A stretch of DNA of 42,007 nucleotides from Pseudomonadota bacterium (GTDB taxonomy: Bacteria > Desulfobacterota > Binatia > Binatales > Binataceae), in the NCBI GenBank assembly GCA_021323675.1, contig JAJPKP010000059.1, positions 1-42,007 of the forward strand, in the 5' to 3' direction. Both the position numbers and the translations under genes were made by a program. Below are positions 27,188-35,062 of the stretch, piece after piece. A model generated the notes under the pieces. That model was not told the DNA's origin and did not search any database. It saw nothing but the letters and a program-made list of their open reading frames with translations. Numbering within the stretch: position 1 is the first letter of the stretch; each line of letters begins with the position of its first letter.

Positions 27188-27205
27188 CGGCCCGCCGGCG
27201 GGCCG
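27188..27205. repeat. Perfect 18-base GC palindrome after the RND adaptor gene
   Basis: CGGCCCGCCGGCGGGCCG is fully self-complementary and begins 17 bases after the adaptor stop. It has no T-tract on either strand, so it is at best an unconventional terminator or an mRNA 3' stabiliser. Confidence 0.4.
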
Positions 27206-27221
27206 AAGGATGGAGCAGGGT

Positions 27222-28349
27222 CTATTGGTTGGCTACCTGGGCGCGCACGACTTCTCCGTCGGTCGCGGTTTGCCCAAGGTTGATCGCCACCAGTTCATCG
27301 CCGTGCAGCCCTCTCACGACCTGGCATCGGATCCCATCGTCCTGCCCGAGCTCCACTTCTCTCAGATGTATGCGGTTGTCCTTGACCACCGGCACGTAGG
27401 TCTTGCCGTTCTCGAAGATGAGCGCATCGTCGGGAACCAGGAGGGCGCCCGAGGAGCCGCTGACCGATATGTCCACGCGCGCGTACATTCCGGGAAGCAA
27501 CAGCAGGTTGTCGTTGTGAAGATCGACTTCAACCAGCATCGTGCGCGTTTCGGTCATCAACGCGTCCGGATGGCGCGTTACCGCACCTTCGAAGCTTTTG
27601 CCGGGCAGTTGGCTTACGGTGACACGGGCGAGGTCGCCGTCTTTGACGAACGCGGCGTCATCCTGCGGCATATGCACATAGACGCGCACCGGGTTGAGCG
27701 TCGCCATCCTGAAGATTTCCCGCGCGCTCTGCTCGGCCGTGGCGGTTGCCACGAGCGCGCCCGGGTCGAGGTTGCGCTCGGTGATAATTCCGTCGAAGGG
27801 CGCGAGCACGCGTTCGTAGGCCTGCTGGGCGGCAAGCGACTTCCATTTGGCCTCGTCCGACAGCATCGTTGCGTGCGACTCATCCGCCTGTTCCTGGGAA
27901 ATGACGTGTTGCTTTACGAGAATCTGGTAGCGGCTGTCGGTCAACGCCGCCATCTGATACGTCGCGCGAGCATCATCGACCATCTGGTCGAGTTCGGGCG
28001 AGACCAGGATGGCGAGAAGCTGGTTCTTTTTGACGCGCGCGCCCTTGTCGACGAAGATCGATTTGATGTAGCCGGGGACTTTCGGATAGATGGGGCTCTC
28101 GAAGAATCCGTGCACGTCGCCGGGGAAATCGAGGGTGTGCTTCAGCGGCACGCGCTGGACCGGAGTCACGAGAACGACCGGACCACGCTGCTCTTCCTGC
28201 TCCAGCTCGCCGGCCTGCCGGCGCATCCACACCTCGCGAGCGAGCACCAGCCCCGCGAGCGCGACCAGCACTACGATCACGCTGGCGAACCATCCGAAGT
28301 AGAACAGAGGGCCTGTGGCCGATTGAGCATGTCGCGAACTGTCAGTCAT
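27222..28349 (-). CDS. RND efflux periplasmic adaptor (membrane fusion protein)
   Basis: A 375-residue adaptor linking an inner-membrane RND permease to an outer-membrane channel. One N-terminal helix (about 12-35, FYFGWFASVIVVLVALAGLVL) anchors it. PGYIKSIFVDKGARVKKNQLLAILVSPEL and APFDGIITERNLDPGALV are the two lipoyl half-motifs around a helical hairpin (about 100-150), followed by beta-barrel and membrane-proximal segments. I chose ATG at 28349, preceded by GGGAAAG; the open frame upstream lies in the permease gene and has no family resemblance. It starts 37 bases after the permease stop. No outer-membrane TolC-type gene follows, so the channel must be encoded elsewhere. Confidence 0.92.
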   Translation of the reverse strand: MTDSSRHAQSATGPLFYFGWFASVIVVLVALAGLVLAREVWMRRQAGELEQEEQRGPVVLVTPVQRVPLKHTLDFPGDVHGFFESPIYPKVPGYIKSIFVDKGARVKKNQLLAILVSPELDQMVDDARATYQMAALTDSRYQILVKQHVISQEQADESHATMLSDEAKWKSLAAQQAYERVLAPFDGIITERNLDPGALVATATAEQSAREIFRMATLNPVRVYVHMPQDDAAFVKDGDLARVTVSQLPGKSFEGAVTRHPDALMTETRTMLVEVDLHNDNLLLLPGMYARVDISVSGSSGALLVPDDALIFENGKTYVPVVKDNRIHLREVELGQDDGIRCQVVRGLHGDELVAINLGQTATDGEVVRAQVANQ

Positions 28350-28386
28350 CGGTCTTTCCCATCGCGCGGTGCGGCGAAGCCGAACC

Positions 28387-31300
28387 TCAGTCTTTTTCCG
28401 CCTGTTCGACCATCGCTCCCACCAGCGCATCGCGTTCGCGCTTGCCGAGCCGTTTTTGCGTGAAGAGCGAGTACACGGTAGGCACGACAAACAGGGTCAT
28501 TCCGGTTGCCGCGATCAAACCGCCGATGACGGCGCGGCCGAGCGGCGCGTTTTGCTCCCCGCCCGCGCCCAACGCCAGCGACATCGGCAGCATACCAAGA
28601 ATCATGGCGAGCGCGGTCATCAGCACCGGCCGCATCCGGACGGTGGCGGCCTCGATCGCCGCTTCCATCGCATCCTTGCCTTCGCTGCGCAAATCGTCCG
28701 CGAAGGTAATCAGCAGATTGCCGTTTGCCACACCCACGCCCACCGCCATGATCGTTCCCATCAGCGACTCGACATTGAGCGTGGTATGGGTAGCCACCAG
28801 GATCCAGAGCACGCCCGCCAGCGCCCCCGGCACCGCCATCATGATGATGAAGGGATCGAGCCATGACTGGAAATTGGTGGCCATCAGCAGGTACACGAGA
28901 ACGATCGCAAGCAGGAGCCCTTCGCCCATGCTGCTGAACGAATCGTGCATCGCCTGGCTCTGCCCCAGAATCTTCACGCTGGTGCCCCGCGGCAGGTCCT
29001 TGAGCTGATCCACTTTCGCCTGGACCGCGGCGCTCACACCGCCGAGGTCGCGTCCCTGCGTGTCGCAGTTGACGTCGAGCACGCGCTGCACGGTGTAGTG
29101 ATTGATGCCCTGGGCTTCCACCTGGTGGCGGATGGTCGAGAGATTGGCCAGGAACTGCGGTTCGGGCGTGCCGCCGTCGATGTTCTGCGGCGTGAGAGGA
29201 GTACGGCCGATTGCCTGAATCGAATCCACGATGTGCTGCGGAGTCTGGACCGATACGGTGTAGTTGACGCCGTTGCGCAGGTCGAGCCATTGGTTCGGCG
29301 AAATTACCGAACTTGAACTGAGCGATGTGAGCACGCTGGTGGTTACGTCGCGCTGGGTAAGTCCGAGTTCGAGCGCCTTGTCCCGATCGACCTGAACATC
29401 CAGCGTCGGATAGTCGAGGACCTGAGCGATTCGCACGTCGGCCGCGCCCGGGATGGTTTCGATCTCGCTCTTGAGCTTCTGCGCGATCGCAAACGACTGG
29501 TTGAGGTCGCGGCCGGTGATTTGAACGTCGATAGGCGCCGACAGGCCGAAACTCAGGACCTGGCTTACGATATCGGCGGCCTGGGGATAAATGACTACCT
29601 GCGGGAATCTCCGCCGCACCCGTTCGAGAATTCGGCGCGTATATTCGGCGGAGGGGTGATGCTTTTCGGTGAGCTGAATCTGCAGGTCGGCATCCTGCGG
29701 ACCCAGCGTGTCGGTCTGATAGAACAGCAGCGCCCAGTACACGGGCAGCCCTACATGATCGGTCATCAGCCGGAGCTCGCTCGGCGGGATGACATCGCGG
29801 ATCTCCTGCTCGACGCTGGCAAGAATCCTTGAACTTTCTTCCAGCCTGGTGCCGACGGGCACGCGCACGTGCAGGCGGATCATGCCGCTGTCGACGGTGG
29901 GAAAGAAGTCTTCGCCCACCACCTTGAGCAGAACCATCGACGCAAGCACGATCACCGCGATGCTTCCGAGTGCCAGAGCTCGATGCTGCATGACGCGAAC
30001 CAGTCCATTGCGGTACTGGTCGCGAAGCTTCTCGAAACCGCGCTCGAACCATCCCGTCACAAGCCCGAGTACTCCGCGCGCCTGATTTGCATCGTGCTCC
30101 TCGGCCAGCAGATGAAGCGCCATGCTCGGCACGAGCGTCCGCGACAGAAAATACGAAGCGAGCATCGCGTAAACCACCGCGAGTGCGAGCGGGGTGAACA
30201 GGAATTTGGCGACGCCGGTCAGCGCGACGACCGGAGAGAATACGATGCAGATGGAGAGGGTGCCGATAAACGCCGGGACGGCGATCTGGCGCGCCCCGTC
30301 GAGAATCGCGACCCCCAGCGGCTTGCCCATCGCGTGATTGCGGTGGATGTTCTCGACTTCGACGGTCGCATCGTCAACCAACATTCCCACCGCCAGCGAG
30401 AGCCCGCCCAGGGTCATCAGGTTTATCGTCTGCCCGGAAAGCTTGAGGCCGATGATCGAGGTCAGGATCGCCAGCGGGATCGAAGTGATGACGATGATGG
30501 TGCTGCGGATGGAGCCGAGGAACAGCAGCGTCATCAACGCCACCAAAAACGCCGCCACCGCGCCCTCCTGCAGCACGTCTCTGAGCGCGCGGCGCACAAA
30601 AAGCGACTGGTCGAAGGCGAGCTCCGCTTTCAGCCCCGGCGGAGCGATCGACATCATCGGCCCGAGCGCCCGCCTCACCGAATCGACGACAGTCAGCGTC
30701 GACGCGGACGGATGCTTGAGGATGAGCCGATAGGTCGCAAGCTTGCCGTTGACCCGCACGATGTCGGTCTGCACGGAGTGGCTGTCGCTTACCTTCGCGA
30801 CATCGCCGATGTAAACAGGGGCGCCGTTGACGATCTTGATCGGCAGGCGGTTAAGTTCCTCGACCGCGGGCGGGCTGCCGTTGAGCACCACGTTGTACTC
30901 GAGGTTTCCGATCTTCGCGGTGCCGCCGGGGATAATCACGTTCTGGTTCTGCAGCGCTGCGACGACCTCGGCCGGTGAAACGCGCCGCGCGTACATCCGC
31001 TCCGGGTCGATATTCACCATTATCTGGCGCGAGGTTCCGCCGAACGGCGCGGGCGACGACAGCCCGGGAATCGTGAACAGAAACAGGCCGGCGAAGTTGA
31101 ATCCGAAGTCGTACATCTGCCGCTGCGAGAGCGTGTCGCTGGAGAAGACCAAAAAGGCGATCGGCACGTTGGTCGCGTTGTAGTCAATGACGCTCGGCGG
31201 ACTGATTCCGGGGGGCAGGACGTTCTTGATCGCCTCACAGACCGCGCTGAGCTGGGCGATCGCAAGCCCGGTGTCGGATCCGGGCTGGAAATAGAACTTG

Positions 31301-31575
31301 AGCAGCCCGATGCCGTTGTAGGAGATCGATTCGATGTGATCCACGCCGTTGACGGTGGTGGATGCCGCGCGTTCGCTGATATTCACGACACGCTCTTCCA
31401 TCTCCTGCGCGGACAGGCCTGGGTAGTACCAGACCATGTTGACCAGCGGGATATCGATCGCGGGGAAGATGTCGAAATTCATGCGGGTCAGCGCGACGAT
31501 GCCCAAAAGCAGCATCAACGCCGACATGACGGCGACCGTAACCGGTCTGCGCAGCGCGAGTTGTACGATCCACAT
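28387..31575 (-). CDS. RND multidrug efflux permease (HAE1/AcrB-type)
   Basis: A 1062-residue proton-driven permease with 12 expected membrane helices and two large periplasmic loops. The N-terminus (LALRRPVTVAVMSALMLLLG) is classical. The helix-4 proton-relay pair is present (D401 and D402 in GMLVDDATVEVENIHRN), but the helix-10 position that is Lys940 in E. coli AcrB is alanine (A950 in VGVANGNLLITF). The C-terminal signature MRPVLMTALAMILGMLPM is intact. The ATG overlaps the TAA stop of the TetR gene (TAATG), so translation is probably coupled. It should export lipophilic compounds with the adaptor encoded downstream; substrates unknown. Confidence 0.95.
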   Translation of the reverse strand: MWIVQLALRRPVTVAVMSALMLLLGIVALTRMNFDIFPAIDIPLVNMVWYYPGLSAQEMEERVVNISERAASTTVNGVDHIESISYNGIGLLKFYFQPGSDTGLAIAQLSAVCEAIKNVLPPGISPPSVIDYNATNVPIAFLVFSSDTLSQRQMYDFGFNFAGLFLFTIPGLSSPAPFGGTSRQIMVNIDPERMYARRVSPAEVVAALQNQNVIIPGGTAKIGNLEYNVVLNGSPPAVEELNRLPIKIVNGAPVYIGDVAKVSDSHSVQTDIVRVNGKLATYRLILKHPSASTLTVVDSVRRALGPMMSIAPPGLKAELAFDQSLFVRRALRDVLQEGAVAAFLVALMTLLFLGSIRSTIIVITSIPLAILTSIIGLKLSGQTINLMTLGGLSLAVGMLVDDATVEVENIHRNHAMGKPLGVAILDGARQIAVPAFIGTLSICIVFSPVVALTGVAKFLFTPLALAVVYAMLASYFLSRTLVPSMALHLLAEEHDANQARGVLGLVTGWFERGFEKLRDQYRNGLVRVMQHRALALGSIAVIVLASMVLLKVVGEDFFPTVDSGMIRLHVRVPVGTRLEESSRILASVEQEIRDVIPPSELRLMTDHVGLPVYWALLFYQTDTLGPQDADLQIQLTEKHHPSAEYTRRILERVRRRFPQVVIYPQAADIVSQVLSFGLSAPIDVQITGRDLNQSFAIAQKLKSEIETIPGAADVRIAQVLDYPTLDVQVDRDKALELGLTQRDVTTSVLTSLSSSSVISPNQWLDLRNGVNYTVSVQTPQHIVDSIQAIGRTPLTPQNIDGGTPEPQFLANLSTIRHQVEAQGINHYTVQRVLDVNCDTQGRDLGGVSAAVQAKVDQLKDLPRGTSVKILGQSQAMHDSFSSMGEGLLLAIVLVYLLMATNFQSWLDPFIIMMAVPGALAGVLWILVATHTTLNVESLMGTIMAVGVGVANGNLLITFADDLRSEGKDAMEAAIEAATVRMRPVLMTALAMILGMLPMSLALGAGGEQNAPLGRAVIGGLIAATGMTLFVVPTVYSLFTQKRLGKRERDALVGAMVEQAEKD

Positions 31576-32243
31576 TACGCTCGCATCCCTCCCGCGGCGC
31601 GCGCCCGCGGCGCTTTGACGATCCGTTCGTCACGCGGCCGGAGGCGGCGGACAAATGAACGGACAAACGCGGTCCATCGCGCCTGAAACCGCGGATCTCC
31701 GGGGTTCATTTTCGTGATCAGCCGGGTCAGTTGCGGAAACGCAAGCGGGAACGTGGTCAGAGCCATGTTGGACAGCAACAGCAACCGCGGATTCAGGTCC
31801 GAGGGAAGCTGGGATGCGCGCTGAAAATCGGCAAACTGGCCCACCGCTCGATCGTATGACCGCTTGCGCTGGGCGCGGGCGATCAGTCTGCTCGCTTTCG
31901 CATCCAGCGCCTCCCATTCCATCAGCCGCACCCAGAACCGATCGCGGCATCCGAACCGGAACCAGAATGCGACGCAGTCTTCGGGGGTAGTGTAGGCGGC
32001 GCGATCCATCTGCGCGGCGCGCAGAGCGAAACGCCGGCGCATCACCTCGCGGTAAAGGTCGTTCTTCGCCCCGAAATAACTGTAGAGCATGCGCTTGTTG
32101 ATCCGCGCACGGCGCGCGATTCGGTCCACCCGGGCGCCCGCGAGCCCGCGTTCAGAGAATTCGCGCAGCGCAGCCGCCAGAATTCGTTCGCGGCTGCGTG
32201 CGGAATCGCGCCTCAATGCGTTTGCGAGCCGTTTTCGCGCCAC
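31575..32243 (-). CDS. TetR-family transcriptional regulator of the efflux operon
   Basis: A 222-residue repressor. Residues 15-62 form the TetR DNA-binding domain (RERILAAALREFSERG, then VDRIARRARINKRMLYSYFGAKNDLYREV). The rest is the helical ligand-binding and dimer domain, ending in a basic tail. It starts at GTG with GGAG eight bases upstream. The gene is the first of a three-gene unit with the permease and adaptor, preceded by a promoter with an overlapping inverted repeat (32290-32335), so autoregulation plus ligand-induced derepression of the pump is likely. The ligand is unknown. Confidence 0.92.
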   Translation of the reverse strand: MARKRLANALRRDSARSRERILAAALREFSERGLAGARVDRIARRARINKRMLYSYFGAKNDLYREVMRRRFALRAAQMDRAAYTTPEDCVAFWFRFGCRDRFWVRLMEWEALDAKASRLIARAQRKRSYDRAVGQFADFQRASQLPSDLNPRLLLLSNMALTTFPLAFPQLTRLITKMNPGDPRFQARWTAFVRSFVRRLRPRDERIVKAPRARAAGGMRA

Positions 32244-32289
32244 CCCTTGGACTCCATCGGCTTTCGGCGGACCGGTCCATTAACCCGGC

Positions 32290-32335
32290 GTAACTGATTG
32301 GTTACTTTCTAAGCCAGTCGGCGGACGGGTGTCAA
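32290..32335 (-). promoter_or_regulatory. Promoter with overlapping TetR operator for the efflux operon
   Basis: Minus-strand TTGACA (32335-32330), an 18-base spacer and TAGAAA (32311-32306) are followed at once by the inverted repeat GTAAC-N6-GTTAC (32305-32290), which would cover the transcription start. This is the usual arrangement for a self-repressing TetR regulator. Confidence 0.65.
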
Positions 32336-32375
32336 AGAGCCGGCGCTGCTCAGGGATCGATCGGAAACCGCGGGC

Positions 32376-33089
32376 TCAGGATGCCCCGGAACCGCCGGCC
32401 GGGGTCTTGCTCCTGAACGGAGGCAGAAAGACCCGCGACGGATCCGAGGTCAGGTTCAGAAATTTGATCTCGGCGAAATCTCCGGCGACCTGGATCCCGA
32501 AAAAGGTCGCGTTGTCGATCCGGATTCGCCGGAAGTTTTCCAGCCCGAGCTTCATGAAGTGGCAGAGCACCGTGCGGATAATGTCGCCATGCGAGACGAA
32601 CAGGACGCGCCTGCCGGGATTCGCGGCCAGCGTCTGCCGGACCGCTTCGACACCCCGCGCCTGCACCTGATACATCGTCTCGCCCCCCGGCGTTGGTTCA
32701 TCGAGAGGCCGATCGCGGTAATGGACGTAGTGAGCATCGTTGAGCAGATCGGCGTAAACCATTCCCTCCCATCGACCGTACTCGACTTCGGAAAGGCGAG
32801 GGTCTTCAACGATCTCGGTGACTCCGAGCCCGCTGGCGATGATTTCAGCGGATTGGCGCGCGCGCACCAGCGGGCTCGACACGATCAATTCAGGAGCGAG
32901 CGCGCGCGCAAGCGGCACCGCCGATTCGACTTGCCGCCTGCCGTCTTCATCGAGTTCGACGGGATTGCGGCCCATCACCCGCCCTTCGCGATTCCACGGC
33001 GTTTCGCCGTGGCGCATAAGAAGAGCGATTCCCCTGATTCCGCCTGCCTGCTTCAATTTCTCAGCCACGTAAAAGGGACCCAGAGCCAT
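32376..33089 (-). CDS. Histidine phosphatase family protein (phosphoglycerate mutase-like)
   Basis: The phosphohistidine motif is LMRHGETPWN (H27), with the second histidine in VLFVSHGD and the acid/base region LSEVEYGRWEG. At 237 residues it fits broad-specificity phosphatases such as GpmB, CobC or PhoE; no glycolytic or cobalamin neighbour supports a narrower call. The C-terminal 20 residues (PPFRSKTPAGGSGAS) look disordered. The ATG is preceded by AGGA. The 5' leader contains a 10-bp inverted repeat whose 3' arm covers the ribosome binding site (33090-33171). Confidence 0.85.
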   Translation of the reverse strand: MALGPFYVAEKLKQAGGIRGIALLMRHGETPWNREGRVMGRNPVELDEDGRRQVESAVPLARALAPELIVSSPLVRARQSAEIIASGLGVTEIVEDPRLSEVEYGRWEGMVYADLLNDAHYVHYRDRPLDEPTPGGETMYQVQARGVEAVRQTLAANPGRRVLFVSHGDIIRTVLCHFMKLGLENFRRIRIDNATFFGIQVAGDFAEIKFLNLTSDPSRVFLPPFRSKTPAGGSGAS

Positions 33090-33171
33090 GAGAAGATTCC
33101 TGGCAACGAGCTAAGCAAAATCGGAGCCTCCGGAAAAGTTCGCATCGCCGATTTCCCCGAAGAATCTTCTC
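33090..33171 (-). promoter_or_regulatory. Structured 5' leader of the histidine phosphatase gene
   Basis: GAGAAGATTC (minus strand, 33171-33162) pairs perfectly with GAATCTTCTC (33099-33090), 62 bases later and directly against the ATG at 33089. The 3' arm includes part of the AGGA ribosome binding site. A second small hairpin (CGGAG-C-CTCCG core) lies in the loop. Together these could mask translation initiation. Confidence 0.5.
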
Positions 33172-33213
33172 GAAGCGGGGTTGTTTCAACTTGAAATTCG
33201 GAGTGCCGCCAAC

Positions 33214-33241
33214 AAAAAGGCCGCCGGTTTTGCCGGCGGCC
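33214..33241 (-). terminator. Rho-independent terminator after the rhodanese-MoeB gene
   Basis: GGCCGCCGG pairs with CCGGCGGCC (9 bp, five-base loop), followed on the minus strand by TTTTT (plus-strand A run 33214-33218). It lies 29 bases past the stop codon at 33270. Confidence 0.85.
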
Positions 33242-33269
33242 TCGTTACAGGCGAATCGCAATTTTCGGC

Positions 33270-34502
33270 TCAGCGAGCCGCGGCGCTCACGTTCGTGCCG
33301 TTTTCCAATGCGGCGCCGTTGGCGCCGTTACTCGGAGCGAGCCCGCAGAAGGCCTCGTAGTCGATGAGCCCCGTCTGGGTGGGATGCTCGCTGCAAATCG
33401 GGCACTTGGGGTCCTTGCGAATCTTCAGAATTCGCACGTAGTCGCGGTCGGAGAGCGTGTCAAAGTAAACCATCTTTCCGATCAGCGGCTCGCCCGCGCC
33501 CAGCAGCAGCTTGATTGCCTCCAGCGCCTCGATCGATCCAATCAGCCCAGGCAGCGCGCCCAGCACTCCGGCTTCGGCGCACGACGGCGCCATGTCGGGA
33601 GGAGCCGGCTCCGGATAGAGGCATCGATAGCAGGGGCCGCCCGCATCAGGGTAGAAAACGGTGGCCTGGCCCTCGAAGCGGAAGATCGCGCCATCGACCA
33701 GCGGCTTTTTCGCCAGCACGCACGCATCGTTGATCAGATACCGCGTGGGGAAGTTGTCCCCGCAGTTTACGATCACGTCGTAGTCGCGGATTATGTCCAT
33801 CACGTTTTCCGACGTGAGGCGCACGTCGTGGCGAACCACCTTGATTCCGGGATTGAGGGCGTTGATCTGCTTCTGCGCGGACTCGGTCTTCAGCATCCCG
33901 ACCCGATCGGCGGTATGCACGATTTGGCGCTGCAGATTCGAGAGATCGACCACGTCAAAGTCAACCAGGCCGATGGTGCCCACGCCGGCCGCCGCCAGAT
34001 AAAGCGAGGAAGGAGATCCGAGCGCTCCGGTTCCCAGCAACAGCACTTTTGAGTCGAGCAGCTTGGCCTGCCCCTTCTCGCCGACCTCCGGGATTACAAA
34101 GTGGCGGGAGTAGCGGGTGAGCTCTTCAGGCGTGAATTGCCGGTCGGCCACCCATGGGAGGCCGCGATCCTTCCAGGCATTGAATCCGCCCGTGAGGTTG
34201 AAGATGTTTTCGTAGCCGAGCTCGTGCAGAGTCCGCGCGGCGAGCAGCGAACGGGTTCCGGATGCGCATTGCACGATAATCGGAGTTTTGCGGTCGGGAA
34301 CCTTCTCCTCGATGCGCAATTCCAGGAATCCGCGCGAGATGCCGATCGCATTCGCGATGTGTCCCTGGCGCCATTCATCGGGTTCGCGGACGTCGATCAG
34401 GACGGTGCCCGGCTTTTCCATCATCCGGCGCGCTTCGTCGATATCGACCTGCTTAATCTGCGCGCGCGCCTCGTCAAGGATATTTTTGGAAGTCTTGGCC
34501 AT
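33270..34502 (-). CDS. moeB: Rhodanese-ThiF/MoeB fusion: sulfur-carrier adenylyltransferase
   Basis: A 410-residue fusion. Residues 20-118 are a rhodanese domain with active-site C79 in VQCASGTRS, which carries sulfur as a persulfide. Residues 125-385 are an E1-like adenylyltransferase: GTGALGSPSSLYLAAAGVG (nucleotide loop), DFDVVDLSNLQRQ, and zinc ligands C291-x2-C294 and C367-x2-C370. It should adenylate and sulfurate the C-terminus of a ThiS/MoaD-type carrier. In MOCS3/MoeZ proteins the rhodanese is C-terminal; here it is N-terminal. I chose ATG at 34502, preceded by AGGTGA, over GTG at 34511. No carrier-protein gene is in the window; the nearby thiC makes thiamine synthesis a candidate pathway. 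Confidence 0.88.
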   Translation of the reverse strand: MAKTSKNILDEARAQIKQVDIDEARRMMEKPGTVLIDVREPDEWRQGHIANAIGISRGFLELRIEEKVPDRKTPIIVQCASGTRSLLAARTLHELGYENIFNLTGGFNAWKDRGLPWVADRQFTPEELTRYSRHFVIPEVGEKGQAKLLDSKVLLLGTGALGSPSSLYLAAAGVGTIGLVDFDVVDLSNLQRQIVHTADRVGMLKTESAQKQINALNPGIKVVRHDVRLTSENVMDIIRDYDVIVNCGDNFPTRYLINDACVLAKKPLVDGAIFRFEGQATVFYPDAGGPCYRCLYPEPAPPDMAPSCAEAGVLGALPGLIGSIEALEAIKLLLGAGEPLIGKMVYFDTLSDRDYVRILKIRKDPKCPICSEHPTQTGLIDYEAFCGLAPSNGANGAALENGTNVSAAAR

Positions 34503-34513
34503 AGCATTCACCT

Positions 34514-34531
34514 GTCCGCCGGAGGGCGGAC
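34514..34531 (-). promoter_or_regulatory. Hairpin just upstream of the moeB ribosome binding site
   Basis: GTCCGCCCTCCGGCGGAC forms a 7-bp stem with a four-base loop, ending one base before the AGGTGA that serves ATG 34502. It has no T-tract. It may end the upstream message weakly or influence translation. Confidence 0.4.
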
Positions 34532-34588
34532 GTCCATTCTACATATGTAACCATCGCGAAGCGCCCATGCCTGAGGGGGCGCCCGCGT

Positions 34589-35062
34589 TCATCCGCCGAG
34601 CATCCGGTACGATTCCACCAGGGTGCGCAGGAAGTTCAGCACCTGTTGGGCATGGCCGCGAGGCGTCACCTCGTGAAACGCGCGCCGGACGTGAAGATCG
34701 TGATCGAGGACAAAGGTCGAGCGTTTGGCCAGCCCGCCGTTGAACACGCCGAAGGCGGTTGCCAGCTTGCCTTCCGTGTCGGCGAGCAGGATGAACGGAA
34801 ACGCGTGCTTCTCCGCGAACGCGCGATGGCGCGCGACGGTGTCGGTGCTCACCCCGACGATTACCGCATCGAGGGAGAGGAACTGGTCGTAAAGCTCGCG
34901 GAACTCCTTGCCCTCGACCGTGCATCCCGGCGTATCGTCCATCGGGTAGAAAAAGAGAACGACGTTGCGGCCGCGAAAATCGGCGAGCTTGCGCCCTTCG
35001 CCGCCCTGGTCGGGAAGCTCGATCTGCAGCGCCGCGGCCAGCTTTTCGCGATTCTCAAGCAT
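34589..35062 (-). CDS. bcp: Peroxiredoxin, Bcp/PrxQ family, apparently 1-Cys
   Basis: Thiol peroxidase of 157 residues that reduces hydroperoxides. The peroxidatic cysteine is C47 in FYPMDDTPGCTVEGKEF. The second cysteine found five residues later in E. coli Bcp is Lys here, and there is no other cysteine in the protein, so an external thiol must resolve the sulfenic acid. Conserved Arg in KRSTFVLD is present. The ATG at 35062 overlaps the end of thiC by eight bases; the longer upstream frame lies inside thiC and is not Prx-like. Co-translation with thiC fits protection of an Fe-S radical enzyme, but that link is inference. Confidence 0.9.
   Translation of the reverse strand: MLENREKLAAALQIELPDQGGEGRKLADFRGRNVVLFFYPMDDTPGCTVEGKEFRELYDQFLSLDAVIVGVSTDTVARHRAFAEKHAFPFILLADTEGKLATAFGVFNGGLAKRSTFVLDHDLHVRRAFHEVTPRGHAQQVLNFLRTLVESYRMLGG

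Noticed and set aside
27188..27205. Palindrome as an intrinsic terminator
   Set aside because: Perfect hairpin, but no T-tract on either strand, so it is listed only as a repeat.
28346..30052. 568-codon minus-strand frame inside the RND permease
   Set aside because: Same strand, other frame of a permease with full family motifs; basic low-information translation.
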